Positions 35,579 to 49,300 of a stretch of 64,000 nucleotides of DNA are shown piece after piece. A program made the position numbers and the translations under genes. This DNA comes from Apoderus coryli. Lineage: Eukaryota; Arthropoda; Insecta; Coleoptera; Attelabidae. Within the stretch, counting starts at the first letter, position 1; each line of letters opens with the position of its first letter. Below the pieces are notes generated by a model that did not search any database, had not been told where the DNA came from, and saw nothing but the letters and a program-made list of their open reading frames with translations. The stretch lies in contig OU452207.1 of assembly GCA_911728435.2 (NCBI GenBank), positions 18,563,682-18,627,681 on the forward strand, in the 5' to 3' direction.

Positions 35579-37037
35579 CGCTATAATTCGTTCTTAATTG
35601 CTTTTTTATGCTTATTCTAATTTCTTTTTACTAATAAAATTTAGTTTTAAATTCTAAGAGAGAAAACAGCTTTTAGGTAGAACTTTACTTTTTAAATATA
35701 AATAACACAATTTTTTAAATAAACGCTCTAATTCGTTCTAAATTGCTTTTTTATGCTTATTCTAATTTCTTTTTTCTAATAAAATATAGTTTTAAATTCT
35801 TAGAGGGAAAACAGCTTTTTGGTACACACTTTACTTTTTAAATCTAAAAAACACAAATTTTTAAATAAACGCTGTAATTAGTTCTAAATTGCTTTTTTAT
35901 GCTTAATCTAATTTCTTTTTACTAATAAAATTTAGTTTTAAATTCTTAGAGGGAAAACAGCTTTTTGGTACACACTTTACTTTTTAAATCTAAATAACAC
36001 AAATTCTTAACTAAACGCTCTAATTCGTTCGAAATGGCTTTTTTATGCTTATTCTAATTTCTTTTTACTAATAAAATTTAGTTTTAAATTCTTAGAGAGA
36101 AAACAGCTTTTTGGTAGACACTTTACTTTTTAAATATAAATAACACAATTTTTTAATTAAACGCTCTAATTCGTTCTTAATTGCTTTTTTATGCCTATTC
36201 TAATTTCTTTTTACTAATAAAATTTAGTTTTAAATTCTTAAAGAGAAAACAGCTTTTTGGTAGAAACTTTACTTTTTAAATCTAAATAACACAATTTCTT
36301 AATTAAACGCTCTAATTCGTTCTTAATTGCTTTTTTATGCTTATTCTAATTTCTTTTTACTAATAAAATTTAGTTTTAAATTCTAAGAGAGAAAACAGCT
36401 TTTAGGTAGAAACTTTACTTTTTAAATATAAATACCACAATTTCTTAATTAAACGCTCTAATTCGTTCTTAATTGCTTTTTTATGCTTATTCTAATTTCT
36501 TTTTACTAATAAAATTTAGTTTTAAATTCTTAGAGAGAAAACAGCTTTTTGGTAGACACATTACTTTTTAAATATATATAACACAATTTCTTAATTAAAC
36601 GCTCTAATTCGTTCTTAATTGCTTTTTTATGCTTATTAAAATTTCTTTTTACTAATAAAATTTAGTTTTAAATTCTTAAAGAGAAAACAGCTTTTTTGTA
36701 GACACTTTACTTTTTAAATCTAAATAACACAAATTCTTAACTAAACGCTTCTAATTCGTTCGAAATGGCTTTTTTATGCTTATTCTAATTTCTTTTTACT
36801 AATAAAATTTAGTTTTAAATTCTTAGAGAGAAAACAGCTTTTTGGTAGACGCTTTACTTTTTAAATATAAATAACACAATTTCTTAATTAAACGCTCTAA
36901 TTCGTTATTAATTGCTTTTTTATGCTTATTCTAATTTCTTTTTACTAATAAAATTTAGTTTTAAATTCTAAGAGAGAAAACAGCTTTTTGGTAGAACTTT
37001 ACTTTTTAAATATAAATAACACAATTTTTTAAATAAA
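35579..37037 (+). repeat. HOR-2 unit, 10 monomers, with F/G fusion at its end
   Basis: This unit repeats the order at 34,119 at +1,460 bp. Its last monomer (36,893) has an F head (CGTTATTAATTGC) but a G-like end (CTAAGAG and GGTAGAACTTTAC), then passes directly to an A2-like monomer beginning CGCTGTAATTCG at 37,038. A G monomer has been lost by fusion, so the next round starts without it. The third E carries a private TTATTAAAATTTC. Confidence 0.8.
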
Positions 37038-40000
37038 CGCTGTAATTCGTTCTAAATTGCTTTTTTATGCTTATTCTAATTTCTTTTTACTAATAAAATA
37101 TAGTTTTAAATTCTTAGAGGGAAAACAGCTTTTTGGTACACAATTTACTTTTTAAATCTAAAAAACACAATTTTTTAAATAAACGCTGTAATTAGTTCTA
37201 AATTGCTTTTTTATGCTTAATCTAATTTCTTTTTACTAATAAAATTTAGTTTTAAATTCTAAGAGAGAAAACAGCTTTTAGGTAGAAACTTTACTTTTTA
37301 AATATAAATACCACAATTTCTTAATTAAACGCTCTAATTCGTTCTTAATTGCTTTTTTATGCTTATTCTAATTTCTTTTTACTAATAAAATTTAGTTTTA
37401 AATTCTTAAAGAGAAAACAGCTTTTAGGTAGAAACTTTACTTTTTAAATCTAAATAACACAATTTCTTAATTAAACGCTCTAATTCGTTCTTAATTGCTT
37501 TTTTATGCTTATTCTAATTTCTTTTTACTAATAAAATTTAGTTTTAAATTCTAAGAGAGAAAACAGCTTTTAGGTAGAACTTTACTTTTTAAATATAAAT
37601 AACACAATTTTTTAAATAAACGCTCTAATTCGTTCTAAATTGCTTTTTTATGCTTATTCTAATTTCTTTTTACTAATAAAATATAGTTTTAAATTCTTAG
37701 AGGGAAAACAGCTTTTTGGTACACAATTTACTTTTTAAATCTAAAAAACACAATTTTTTAAATAAACGCTGTAATTAGTTCTAAATTGCTTTTTTATGCT
37801 TAATCTAATTTCTTTTTACTAATAAAATTTAGTTTTAAATTCTAAGAGAGAAAACAGCTTTTAGGTAGAAACTTTACTTTTTAAATATAAATACCACAAT
37901 TTCTTAATTAAACGCTCTAATTCGTTCTTAATTGCTTTTTTATGCTTATTCTAATTTCTTTTTACTAATAAAATTTAGTTTTAAATTCTTAGAGAGAAAA
38001 CAGCTTTTTGGTAGACACATTACTTTTTAAATATATATAACACAATTTCTTAATTAAACGCTCTAATTCGTTCTTAATTGCTTTTTTATGCTTATTCTAA
38101 TTTCTTTTTACTAATAAAATTTAGTTTTAAATTCTTAAAGAGAAAACAGCTTTTTTGTAGACACTTTACTTTTTAAATCTAAATAACACAAATTCTTAAC
38201 TAAACGCTTCTAATTCGTTCGAAATGGCTTTTTTATGCTTATTCTAATTTCTTTTTACTAATAAAATATAGTTTTAAATTCTTAGAGGGAAAACAGCTTT
38301 TTGGTACACAATTTACTTTTTAAATCTAAAAAACACAATTTTTTAAATAAACGCTGTAATTAGTTCTAAATTGCTTTTTTATGCTTAATCTAATTTCTTT
38401 TTACTAATAAAATTTAGTTTTAAATTCTAAGAGAGAAAACAGCTTTTAGGTAGAAACTTTACTTTTTAAATATAAATACCACAATTTCTTAATTAAACGC
38501 TCTAATTCGTTCTTAATTGCTTTTTTATGCTTATTCTAATTTCTTTTTACTAATAAAATTTAGTTTTAAATTCTTAGAGAGAAAACAGCTTTTTGTTAGA
38601 CACATTACTTTTTAAATATATATAACACAATTTCTTAATTAAACGCTCTAATTCGTTCTTAATTTCTTTTTTATGCTTATTCTAATTTCTTTTTACTAAT
38701 AAAATTTAGTTTTAAATTCTAAGAGAGAAAACAGCTTTTTGGTAGAAACTTTACTTTTTAAATCTAAATAACACAATTTCTTAATTAAACGCTATAATTC
38801 GTTCTTAATTGCTTTTTTATGCTTATTCTAATTTCTTTTTACCAATAAAATTTAGTTTTAAATTCTAAGAGAGAAAACAGCTTTTAGGTAGAACTTTACT
38901 TTTTAAATATAAATAACACAATTTTTTAAATAAACGCTCTAATTCGTTCTAAATTGCTTTTTTATGCTTATTCTAATTTGTTTTTACTAATAAAATATAG
39001 TTTTAAATTCTTAGAGGGAAAACAGCTTTTTGGTACACAATTTACTTTTTAAATCTAAAAAACACAATTTTTTAAATAAACGCTGTAATTAGTTCTAAAT
39101 TGCTTTTTTATGCTTAATCTAATTTCTTTTTACTAATAAAATTTAGTTTTAAATTCTAAGAGAGAAAACAGCTTTTAGGTAGAAACTTTACTTTTTAAAT
39201 ATAAATACCACAATTTCTTAATTAAACGCTCTAATTCGTTCTTAATTGCTTTTTTATGCTTATTCTAATTTCTTTTTACTAATAAAATTTAGTTTTAAAT
39301 TCTTAGAGAGAAAACAGCTTTTTGGTAGACACATTACTTTTTAAATATATATAACACAATTTCTAAATTAAACGCTCTAATTCGTTCTTAATTGCTTTTT
39401 TATGCTTATTCTAATTTCTTTTTACTAATAAAATTTAGTTTTAAATTCTTAAAGAGAAAACAGCTTTTTTGTAGACACTTTACTTTTTAAATCTAAATAA
39501 CACAAATTCTTAACTAAACGCTTCTAATTCGTTCGAAATGGCTTTTTTATGCTTATTCTAATTTCTTTTTACTAATAAAATTTAGTTTTAAATTCTAAGA
39601 GAGAAAACAGCTTTTTGGTAGAAACTTTACTTTTTAAATCTAAATAACACAATTTCTTAATTAAACGCTATAATTCGTTCTTAATTGCTTTTTTATGCTT
39701 ATTCTAATTTCTTTTTACTAATAAAATTTAGTTTTAAATTCTAAGAGAGAAAACAGCTTTTAGGTAGAACTTTACTTTTTAAATATAAATAACACAATTT
39801 TTTAAATAAACGCTCTAATTCGTTCTAAATTGCTTTTTTATGCTTATTCTAATTTCTTTTTACTAATAAAATATAGTTTTAAATTCTTAGAGGGAAAACA
39901 GCTTTTTGGTACACACTTTACTTTTTAAATCTAAAAAACACAATTTTTTAAATAAACGCTGTAATTAGTTCTAAATTGCTTTTTTATGCTTAATCTAATT

Positions 40001-41561
40001 TCTTTTTACTAATAAAATTTAGTTTTAAATTCTTAGAGGGAAAACAGTTTTTTGGTACACACTTTACTTTTTAAATCTAAATAACACAAATTCTTAACTA
40101 AACGCTCTAATTCGTTCGAAATGGCTTTTTTATACTTATTCTAATTTCTTTTTACTAATAAAATTTAGTTTTAAATTCTTAGAGAGAAAACAGCTTTTTG
40201 GTAGACACTTTACTTTTTAAATATAAATAACACAATTTCTTAATTAAACGCTCTAATTCGTTCTTAGTTGCTTTTTTATGCTTATTCTAATTTCTTTTTA
40301 CTAATAAAATTTAGTTTTAAATTCTTAAAGAGAAAACAGCTTTTAGGTAGAAACTTTACTTTTTAAATATAAATAACACAATTTTTTAAATAAACGCTCT
40401 AATTCGTTCTAAATTGCTTTTTATGCTTATTCTAATTTCTTTTTACTAATAAAATATAGTTTTAAATTCTTAGAGGGAAAACAGCCTTTTGGTACACACT
40501 TTACTTTTTAAATCTAAATAACACAATTTTTTAAATAAACGCTGTAATTAGTTCTAAATTGCTTTTTTATGCTTAATCTAATTTCTTTTTACTAATAAAA
40601 TTTAGTTTTAAATTCTTAGAGGGAAAACAGCTTTTTGGTACACACTTTACTTTTTAAATCTAAAAAACACAATTTTTTAAATAAACGCTGTAATTAGTTC
40701 TAAATTGCTTTTTTATGCTTAATCTAATTTCTTTTTACTATTAAAATATAGTTTTAAATTCTTAGAGGGAAAACAGCCTTTTGGTACACACTTTACTTTT
40801 TAAATCTAAATAACACAATTTTTTAAATAAACGCTGTAATTAGTTCTAAATTGCTTTTTTATGCTTAATCTAATTTCTTTTTACTAATAAAATTTAGTTT
40901 TAAATTCTTAGAGAGAAAACAGCTTTTTGGTAGACACTTTACTTTTTAAATATAAATAACACAATTTCTTAATTAAACGCTCTAATTCGTTCTTAGTTGC
41001 TTTTTTATGCTTATTCTAATTTCTTTTTACTAATAAAATTTAGTTTTAAATTCTTAAAGAGAAAACAGCTTTTTTGTAGACACTTTACTTTTTAAATCTA
41101 AATAACACGATTTCTTAACTAAACGCTCTAATTCGTTCGAAATGGCTTTTTTATGCTTATTCTAATTTCTTTTTACTAATAAAATTTAGTTTTAAATTCT
41201 TAGAGGGAAAACAGCTTTTTGGTACACACTTTACTTTTTAAATATAAATAACACCATTTTTTAAATAAACGCTCTAATTCGTTCAAAATTGATTTATTAT
41301 GCTCATTTGAATATCTTTTTACTAATAAAATTTAGTTTTAAATTCTTAGAGAGAAAACAGCTTTTTGGTAGACACTTTACTTTTTAAATATAAATAACAC
41401 AATTTCTTAATTAAACGCTCTAATTCGTTCTTAATTGCTTTTTTATGCTTATTCTAATTTCTTTTTACTAATAAAATTTAGTTTTAAATTCTTAGAGAGA
41501 AAACAACTTTTTGGTAGACACTTTACTTTTTAAATATAAATAACACCATTTCTTAATTAAA

Positions 41562-41704
41562 CGCTCTAATTCGTTATTTGCTTTTTTATGCTTATTCTAA
41601 TTTCTTTTTACTAATAAAATTTAGTTTAAAATTCTTAGAGGGAAAACAGCTTTTTGGTACACACTTTACTTTTTAAATATAAATAACACCATTTTTTAAA
41701 TAAA
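41562..41704 (+). repeat. 143-bp F monomer with 3-bp deletion
   Basis: The head reads CGTTATTTGC in place of CGTTATTAATTGC, a loss of three bases in the AT-rich stretch. Its end switches to the GAGGG/GGTACACAC form, so it also looks chimeric between F and a K- or B-like monomer. Confidence 0.85.
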
Positions 41705-43601
41705 CGCTCTAATTCGTTCGAAATTGATTTATTATGCTTATTTGAATATCTTTTTACTAATAAAATTTAGTTTTAAATTCTTAGAGAGAAAACAGCTTTT
41801 TGGTAGACACTTCACTTTTTAAATATAAATAACACAATTTTTTAAATAAACGCTCTAATTCGTTCTAAATTGCTTTTTTATGCTTATTCTAATTTCTTTT
41901 TACTAATAAAATATAGTTTTAAATTCTTAGAGGGAAAACAACTTTTTGGTACACACTTTACTTTTTAAATATAAATAACACCATTTCTTAATTAAACGCT
42001 CTAATTCGTTATTAATTGCTTTTTTATGCTTATTCTAATTTCTTTCTACTAATAAAATTTAGTTTAAAATTCTTAAAGAAAAAACAGCTTTTTGGTAGAC
42101 ACTTTACTTTTTAAATCTAAATAACAAAATTTCTGACCTAAACGCTCTAAATCGTTCTAAATTGCTTTTTTGTGCTTATTCTAATTTCTTTTTACTAATA
42201 AAATTTAGTTTTAAATTCTTAGAGAGAAAACAGCTTTTTGGTAGACACTTTACTTTTTAAATATAAATAACACAATTTCTTAATTAAACGCTCTAATTCG
42301 TTCTTAATTGCTTTTTTATTCTTATTCTAATTTCTTTTTACTAATAAAATTTAGTTTTAAGTTCTTAGAGAGAAAACAGCTTTTTGGTAGACACTATACT
42401 TTTTAAATCTAAATAACAAAATTTCTGACCTAAACGCTCTAAATCGTTCTAAATTGCTTTTTTGTGCTTATTCTAATTTCTTTTTACTAATAAAATTTAG
42501 TTTTAAATTCTTAGAGAGAAAACAGCTTTTTGGTAGACACTTTACTTTTTAAATATAAATAACACAATTTCTTAATTAAACGCTCTAATTCGTTCTTAAT
42601 TGCTTTTTTATGCTTATTCTAATTTCTTTTTACTAATAAAATTTAGTTTTAAATTCTAACAGAGAAAACAGCTTTTTGGTAGACACTTTACTTTTTAAAT
42701 ATAAATAACACAATTTCTTAATTAAACGCTCTAATTCGTTATTAATTGCTTTTTTATGCTTATTCTAATTTCTTTTTACTAATAAAATTTAGTTTTAAAT
42801 TCTAAGAGAGAAAACAACTTTTTGGTAGAAACTTTACTTTTTAAATCTAAATAACACAATTTCTTAATTAAACGCTATAATTCGTTCTTAATTGCTTTTT
42901 TATGCTTATTCTAATTTCTTTTTACTAATAAAATTTAGTTTTAAATTCTAAGAGAGAAAACAGCTTTTAGGTAGAACTTCACTTTTTAAATATAAATAAC
43001 ACAATTTTTTAAATAAACGATCTAATTCGTTCTAAATTGCTTTTTTAAGCTTATTCTAATTTCTTTTTACTAATAAAATATAGTTTTAAATTCTTAGAGG
43101 GAAAACAACTTTTTGGTACACACTTTACTTTTTAAATCTAAATAACACAATTTTTTAAATAAACGCTGTAATTAGTTCTAAATTGCTTTTTTATGCTTAA
43201 TCTAATTTCTTTTTACTAATAAAATTTAGTTTTAAATTCTTAGAGGGAAAACAGCTTTTTGGTACACACTTTACTTTTTAAATATAAATAACACCATTTT
43301 TTAAATAAACGCTCTAATTCGTTCGAAATTGCTTTATTATGCTTATTCGAATATCTTTTTACTAATAAAATTTAGTTTTAAATTCTTAGAGAGAAAACAG
43401 CTTTTTGGTAGACACTTTACTTTTTAAATATAAATAACACAATTTCTTAATTAAACGCTCTAATTCGTTCTTAATTGCTTTTTTATGCTTATTCTAATTT
43501 CTTTTTACTAATAAAATTTAGTTTTAAATTCTTAGAGAGAAAACAACTTTTTGGTAGACACTTTACTTTTTAAATATAAATAACACCATTTCTTAATTAA
43601 A

Positions 43602-45349
43602 CGCTCTAATTCATTATTAATTGCTTTTTTATGCTTATTCTAATTTCTTTTTACTAATAAAATTTAGTTTTAAATTCTTAAAGAGAAAACAGCTTTTTGG
43701 TAGACACTTTACTTTTTAAATCTAAATAACACAATTTCTTAATTAAACGCTATAATCCGTTCTTAATTGCTTTTTTATGCTTATTCTAATTTCTTTTTAC
43801 TAATAAAATTTAGTTTTAAATTCTAAGAGAGAAAACAGCTTTTAGGTAGAACTTCACTTTTTAAATATAAATAACACAATTTTTTAAATAAACGCTCTAA
43901 TTCGTTCTAAATTGCTTTTTTATGCTTATTCTAATTTCTTTTTACTAATAAAATTTAGTTTTAAATTCTAAGAGAGAAAACAGCTTTTAGGTAGAACTTC
44001 ACTTTTTAAATATAAATAACACAATTTTTTAAATAAACGCTCTAATTCGTTCTAAATTGCTTTTTTATGCTTAATCTAATTTCTTTTTACTAATAAAATT
44101 TAGTTTTAAATTCTTAGAGGGAAAACAGCTTTTTGGTACACACTTTACTTTTTAAATATAAAAAACACCATTTTTTAAATAAACGCTCTAATTCGTTCGA
44201 AATTGCTTTATTATGCTTATTCGAATATCTTTTTACTAATAAAATTTAGTTTTAAATTCTTAGAGAGAAAACAGCTTTTTGGTAGACACTTTACTTTTTA
44301 AATATAAATAACACAATTTCTTAATTAAACGCTCTAATTCGTTCTTAATTGCTTTTTTATGCTTATTCTAATTTCTTTTTACTAATAAAATTTAGTTTTA
44401 AATTCTTAGAGAGAAAACAACTTTTTGGTAGACACTTTACTTTTTAAATATAAATAACACCATTTCTTAATTAAACGCTCTAATTCATTATTAATTGCTT
44501 TTTTATGCTTATTCTAATTTCTTTTTACTAATAAAATTTAGTTTTAAATTCTTAAAGAGAAAACAGCTTTTTGGTAGACACTTTACTTTTTAAATCTAAA
44601 TAACACAATTTCTTAATTAAACGCTATAATCCGTTCTTAATTGCTTTTTTATACTTATTCTAATTTCTTTTTACTAATAAAATTTAGTTTTAAATTCTAA
44701 GAGAGAAAACAGCTTTTAGGTAGAACTTCACTTTTTAAATATAAATAACACAATTTTTTAAATAAACGCTCTAATTCGTTCTAAATTGCTTTTTTATGCT
44801 TATTCTAATTTCTTTTTACTAATAAAATTTAGTTTTAAATTCTTAGAGGGAAAACAGCTTTTTGGTACACACTTTACTTTTTAAATATAAATAACACCAT
44901 TTTTTAAATAAACGCTCTAATTCGTTCGAAATTGCTTTATTATGCTTATTCGAATATCTTTTTACTAATAAAATTTAGTTTTAAATTCTTAGAGAGAAAA
45001 CAGCTTTTTGGTAGACACTTTACTTTTTAAATATAAATAACACAATTTCTTAATTAAACGCTCTAAATCGTTCTAAATTGCTTTTTTGTGCTTATTCTAA
45101 TTTCTTTTTACTAATAAGATTTAGTTTTAAATTCTTAGAGAGAAAACAGCTTTTAGGTAGAAACTTTACTTTTTAAATATAAATAACACAATTTTTTAAT
45201 TAAACGCTCTAATTCGTTCTTAATTGCTTTTTTATGCTTATTCTAATATCTTTTTACTAATAAAATTTAGTTTTAAATTCTTAGAGAGAAAACAGCTTTT
45301 TGGTAGACACTTTACTTTTTAAATATAAATAACACAATTTCTTAATTAA
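43602..45349 (+). repeat. 6-monomer tandem duplication (874 bp) and its continuation
   Basis: The unit F-G-N-K-C-E runs 43,602-44,475 and the F-G-N start recurs at 44,476. Private variants TTCATTATTAA, AATCCGTTC and GTAGAACTTCAC repeat at +874 bp. After the second F-G-N the K monomer is skipped and C follows, then a D-headed monomer with the AATAAGATTTAG variant at 45,059. Confidence 0.72.
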
Positions 45350-45880
45350 ACGCTCTAATTCGTTCTTAATTGCTTTTTTATGCTTATTCTAATTTCTTTT
45401 TACTAATAAAATTTAGTTTTAAGTTCTTAGAGAGAAAACAGCTTTTTGGTAGACACTTTACTTTTTAAATATTAATAACACAATTTCTTAATTAAACGCT
45501 CTAATTCGTTCTAAATTGTTTTTTTGTGCTTATTCTAATTTCTTTTTACTAATAAAATTTAGTTTTAAATTCTTAGAGAGAAAACAGCTTTTTGGTAGAC
45601 ACTTTACTTTTTAAATATAAATAACACAATTTCTTAATTAAACGCTCTAATTCGTTCTTAATTGCTTTTTTATGCTTATTCTAATTTCTTTTTACTAATA
45701 AAATTTAGTTTTAAATTCTAAGAGAGAAAACAGCTTTTTGGTAGAAACTTTACTTTTTAAATCTAAATAACACAATGTCTTAATTAAACGCTATAATTCG
45801 TTCTTAATTGCTTTTTTATGCTTATTCTAATTTCTTTTTACTAAAAAAATTTAGTTTTAAATTCTTAGAGAGAAAACAGC
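45059..45880 (+). repeat. D-led block, copy 1 (repeated at 47,684 and 55,564)
   Basis: A D-headed monomer with AATAAGATTTAG is followed by E monomers with TTCTAATATC, a GTTTTAAGTTC variant, an AAATATTAATAAC variant, GTTTTTTTGTGC and ACACAATGTC. All recur at +2,625 bp from 47,684. Most also recur from 55,564. This copy lacks the usual GACCTAAA tail before the D head. Confidence 0.78.
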
Positions 45881-46390
45881 TTTTTGGTAGACACTTTACT
45901 TTTTAAATATAAATAACACCATTTCTTAATTAAACGCTCTAATTCATTATTAATTGCTTTTTTATGCTTATTCTAATTTCTTTTTACTAATAAAATTTAG
46001 TTTTAAATTCTTAAAGAGAAAACAGCTTTTTGGTAGACACTTTACTTTTTAAATCTAAATAACACAATTTCTTAATTAAACGCTATAATCCGTTCTTAAT
46101 TGCTTTTTTATGCTTATTCTAATTTCTTTTTACTAATAAAATTTAGTTTTAAATTCTAAGAGAGAAAACAGCTTTTAGGTAGAACTTCACTTTTTAAATA
46201 TAAATAACACAATTTTTTAAATAAACGCTCTAATTCGTTCTAAATTGCTTTTTTATGCTTATTCTAATTTCTTTTTACTAATAAAATTTAGTTTTAAATT
46301 CTAAGAGAGAAAACAGCTTTTAGGTAGAACTTCACTTTTTAAATATAAATAACACAATTTTTTAAATAAACGCTCTAATTCGTTCTAAAT

Positions 46391-49300
46391 TGCTTTTTTA
46401 TGCTTAATCTAATTTCTTTTTACTAATAAAATTTAGTTTTAAATTCTTAGAGTGAAAACAGCTTTTTGGTACACACTTTACTTTTTAAATATAAATAACA
46501 CCATTTTTTAAATAAACGCTCTAATTCGTTCGAAATTGCTTTATTATGCTTATTCGAATATCTTTTTACTAATAAAATTTAGTTTTAAATTCTTAGAGAG
46601 AAAACAGCTTTTTGGTAGACACTTTACTTTTTAAATATAAATAACACAATTTCTTAATTAAACGCTCTAATTCGTTCTTAATTGCTTTTTTATGCTTATT
46701 CTAATTTCTTTTTACTAATAAAATTTAGTTTTAAATTCTTAGAGAGAAAACAACTTTTTGGTAGACACTTTACTTTTTAAATATAAATAACACAATTTCT
46801 TAATTAAACGCTCTAATTCGTTCTTAATTGCTTTTTTATGCTTATTCTAATTTCTTTTTACTAATAAAATTTAGTTTTAAATTCTAAGAGAGAAAACAGC
46901 TTTTTGGTAGACACTTTACTTTTTAAATATAAATAACACAATTTCTTAATTAAACGCTCTAATTCGTTCTTAATTGCTTTTTTATGCTTATTCTAATTTC
47001 TTTTTACTAATAAAATTTAGTTTTAAATTCTTAGAGAGAAAACAACTTTTTGGTAGACACTTTACTTTTTAAATATAAATAACACCATTTTTTAAATAAA
47101 CGCTCTAATTCGTTCGAAATTGCTTTATTATGCTTATTCGAATATCTTTTTACTAATAAAATTTTGTTTTAAATTCTTAGAGAGAAAACAGCTTTTTGGT
47201 AGACACTTTACTTTTTAAATATAAATAAGACAATTTCTTAATTAAACGCTCTAATTCGTTCTTAATTGCTTTTTTATGCTTATTCTAATTTCTTTTTACT
47301 AATAAAATTTAGTTTTAAATTCTAAGAGAGAAAACAGCTTTTTGGTAGAAACTTTACTTTTTAAATATAAATAACACAATGTCTTAATTAAACGCTATAA
47401 TTCGTTCTTAATTGCTTTTTTATGCTTATTCTAATTTCTTTTTACTAATAAAATTTAGTTTTAAATTCTAAGAGAGAAAACAGCTTTTAGGTAGAACTTT
47501 ACTTTTTAAATATAAATAACACAATTTTTTAAATAAACGCTCTAATTCGTTCTAAATTGCTTTTTTATGCTTATTCTAATTTCTTTCTACTAATAAAATT
47601 TAGTTTTAATTTCTTAAAGAGAAAACAGCTTTTTGGTAGACACTTTACTTTTTAAATCTAAATAACAAAATTTCTGACCTAAACGCTCTAAATCGTTCTA
47701 AATTGCTTTTTTGTGCTTATTCTAATTTCTTTTTACTAATAAGATTTAGTTTTAAATTCTTAGAGAGAAAACAGCTTTTAGGTAGAAACTTTACTTTTTA
47801 AATATAAATAACACAATTTTTTAATTAAACGCTCTAATTCGTTCTTAATTGCTTTTTTATGCTTATTCTAATATCTTTTTACTAATAAAATTTAGTTTTA
47901 AATTCTTAGAGAGAAAACAGCTTTTTGGTAGACACTTTACTTTTTAAATATAAATAACACAATTTCTTAATTAAACGCTCTAATTCGTTCTTAATTGCTT
48001 TTTTATGCTTATTCTAATTTCTTTTTACTAATAAAATTTAGTTTTAAGTTCTTAGAGAGAAAACAGCTTTTTGGTAGACACTTTACTTTTTAAATATTAA
48101 TAACACAATTTCTTAATTAAACGCTCTAATTCGTTCTAAATTGTTTTTTTGTGCTTATTCTAATTTCTTTTTACTAATAAAATTTAGTTTTAAATTCTTA
48201 GAGAGAAAACAGCTTTTTGGTAGACACTTTACTTTTTAAATATAAATAACACAATTTCTTAATTAAACGCTCTAATTCGTTCTTAATTGCTTTTTTATGC
48301 TTATTCTAATTTCTTTTTACTAATAAAATTTAGTTTTAAATTCTAAGAGAGAAAACAGCTTTTTGGTAGAAACTTTACTTTTTAAATCTAAATAACACAA
48401 TGTCTTAATTAAACGCTTTAATTCGTTCTTAATTGCTTTTTTATGCTTATTCTAATTTCTTTTTACTAATAAAATTTAGTTTTAAATTCTTAGAGAGAAA
48501 ACAGCTTTTTGGTAGACACTTTACTTTTTAAATATAAATAACACAATTTCTTAATTAAACGCTCTCATTCGTTCTTAATTGCTTTTTTATGCTTATTCTA
48601 ATTTCTTTTTACTAATAAAATTTAGTTTTAAATTCTAAGAGAGAAAACAGCTTTTTGGTAGACACTTTACTTTTTAAATATAAATAACACAATTTCTTAA
48701 TTAAACGCTCTAATTCGTTCTTAATTGCTTTTTTATGCTTATTCTAATTTCTTTTTACTAATAAAATTTAGTTTTAAGTTCTTAGAGAGAAAACAGCTTT
48801 TTGGTAGAAACTTTACTTTTTAAATCTAAATAACACAATTTCTTAATTAAACGCTATAATTCGTTCTTAATTGCTTTTTTATGCTTATTCTAATTTCTTT
48901 TTACTAATAAAATTTAGTTTTAAATTCTAAGAGAGAAAACAGCTTTTAGGTAGAACTTTACTTTTTAAATATAAATAACACAATTTTTTAAATAAACGCT
49001 CTAATTCGTTCTAAATTGCTTTTTTATGCTTATTCTAATTTCTTTTTACTAATAAAATATAGTTTTAAATTCTTAGAGGGAAAACAGCTTTTTGGTACAC
49101 ACTTTACTTTTTAAATCTAAAAAACACAATTTTTTAAATAAACGCTGTAATTAGTTCTAAATTGCTTTTTTATGCTTAATCTAATTTCTTTTTACTAATA
49201 AAATTTAGTTTTAAATTCTTAGAGGGAAAACAGCTTTTTGGTACACACTTTACTTTTTAAATCTAAATAACACAAATTCTTAACTAAACGCTCTAATTCG
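46391..49300 (+). repeat. HOR-3 duplicated block, copy 1
   Basis: The order C-E-E-E-E-C-E-G-A2-D-... matches 54,130-57,310. Paired variants: C at 46,517 and 54,252 and AATAAGACAATTTC at 47,226 and 54,961 (both +7,735), D at 47,684 and 55,564 (+7,880), CTCTCATTC at 48,562 and 56,588 and G at 48,852 and 56,878 (both +8,026). The offset grows in steps of one monomer, showing two single-monomer gains in copy 2 or losses here. Confidence 0.8.

Larger units (their letters stand above)
31356..40394 (+). repeat. HOR-2 domain (10-monomer repeat, variable)
   Basis: The domain is marked by G-A2-B-H cassettes (31,356, 33,098, 34,119, 35,579), the 147-bp H sub-class (32,513, 35,286, 36,746, 38,205, 39,519) and E monomers with ACACATTAC followed by AAATATATATAAC. 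Spacing of the 147-bp H monomers is 2,773, 1,460, 1,459 and 1,314 bp, that is 19, 10, 10 and 9 monomers. The GACCTAAA-marked D monomer is absent from 29,897 to 42,143, which separates this domain from its neighbours. Confidence 0.82.
40395..46390 (+). repeat. Mosaic region with short tandem duplications
   Basis: It starts A-B-B-B-J-H-C-E-F, with three B-headed monomers in a row (40,540, 40,686, 40,832). D monomers reappear at 42,143 and 42,435, only two monomers apart. From about 43,168 the order is B-C-E-F-G-N-K-C-E-F-G-N-C. The F variant with TTCATTATTAA and the G variant with TATAATCCGTTC repeat together at 43,602, 44,476 and 45,935 (874 and 1,459 bp). No foreign sequence is present. Confidence 0.72.
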
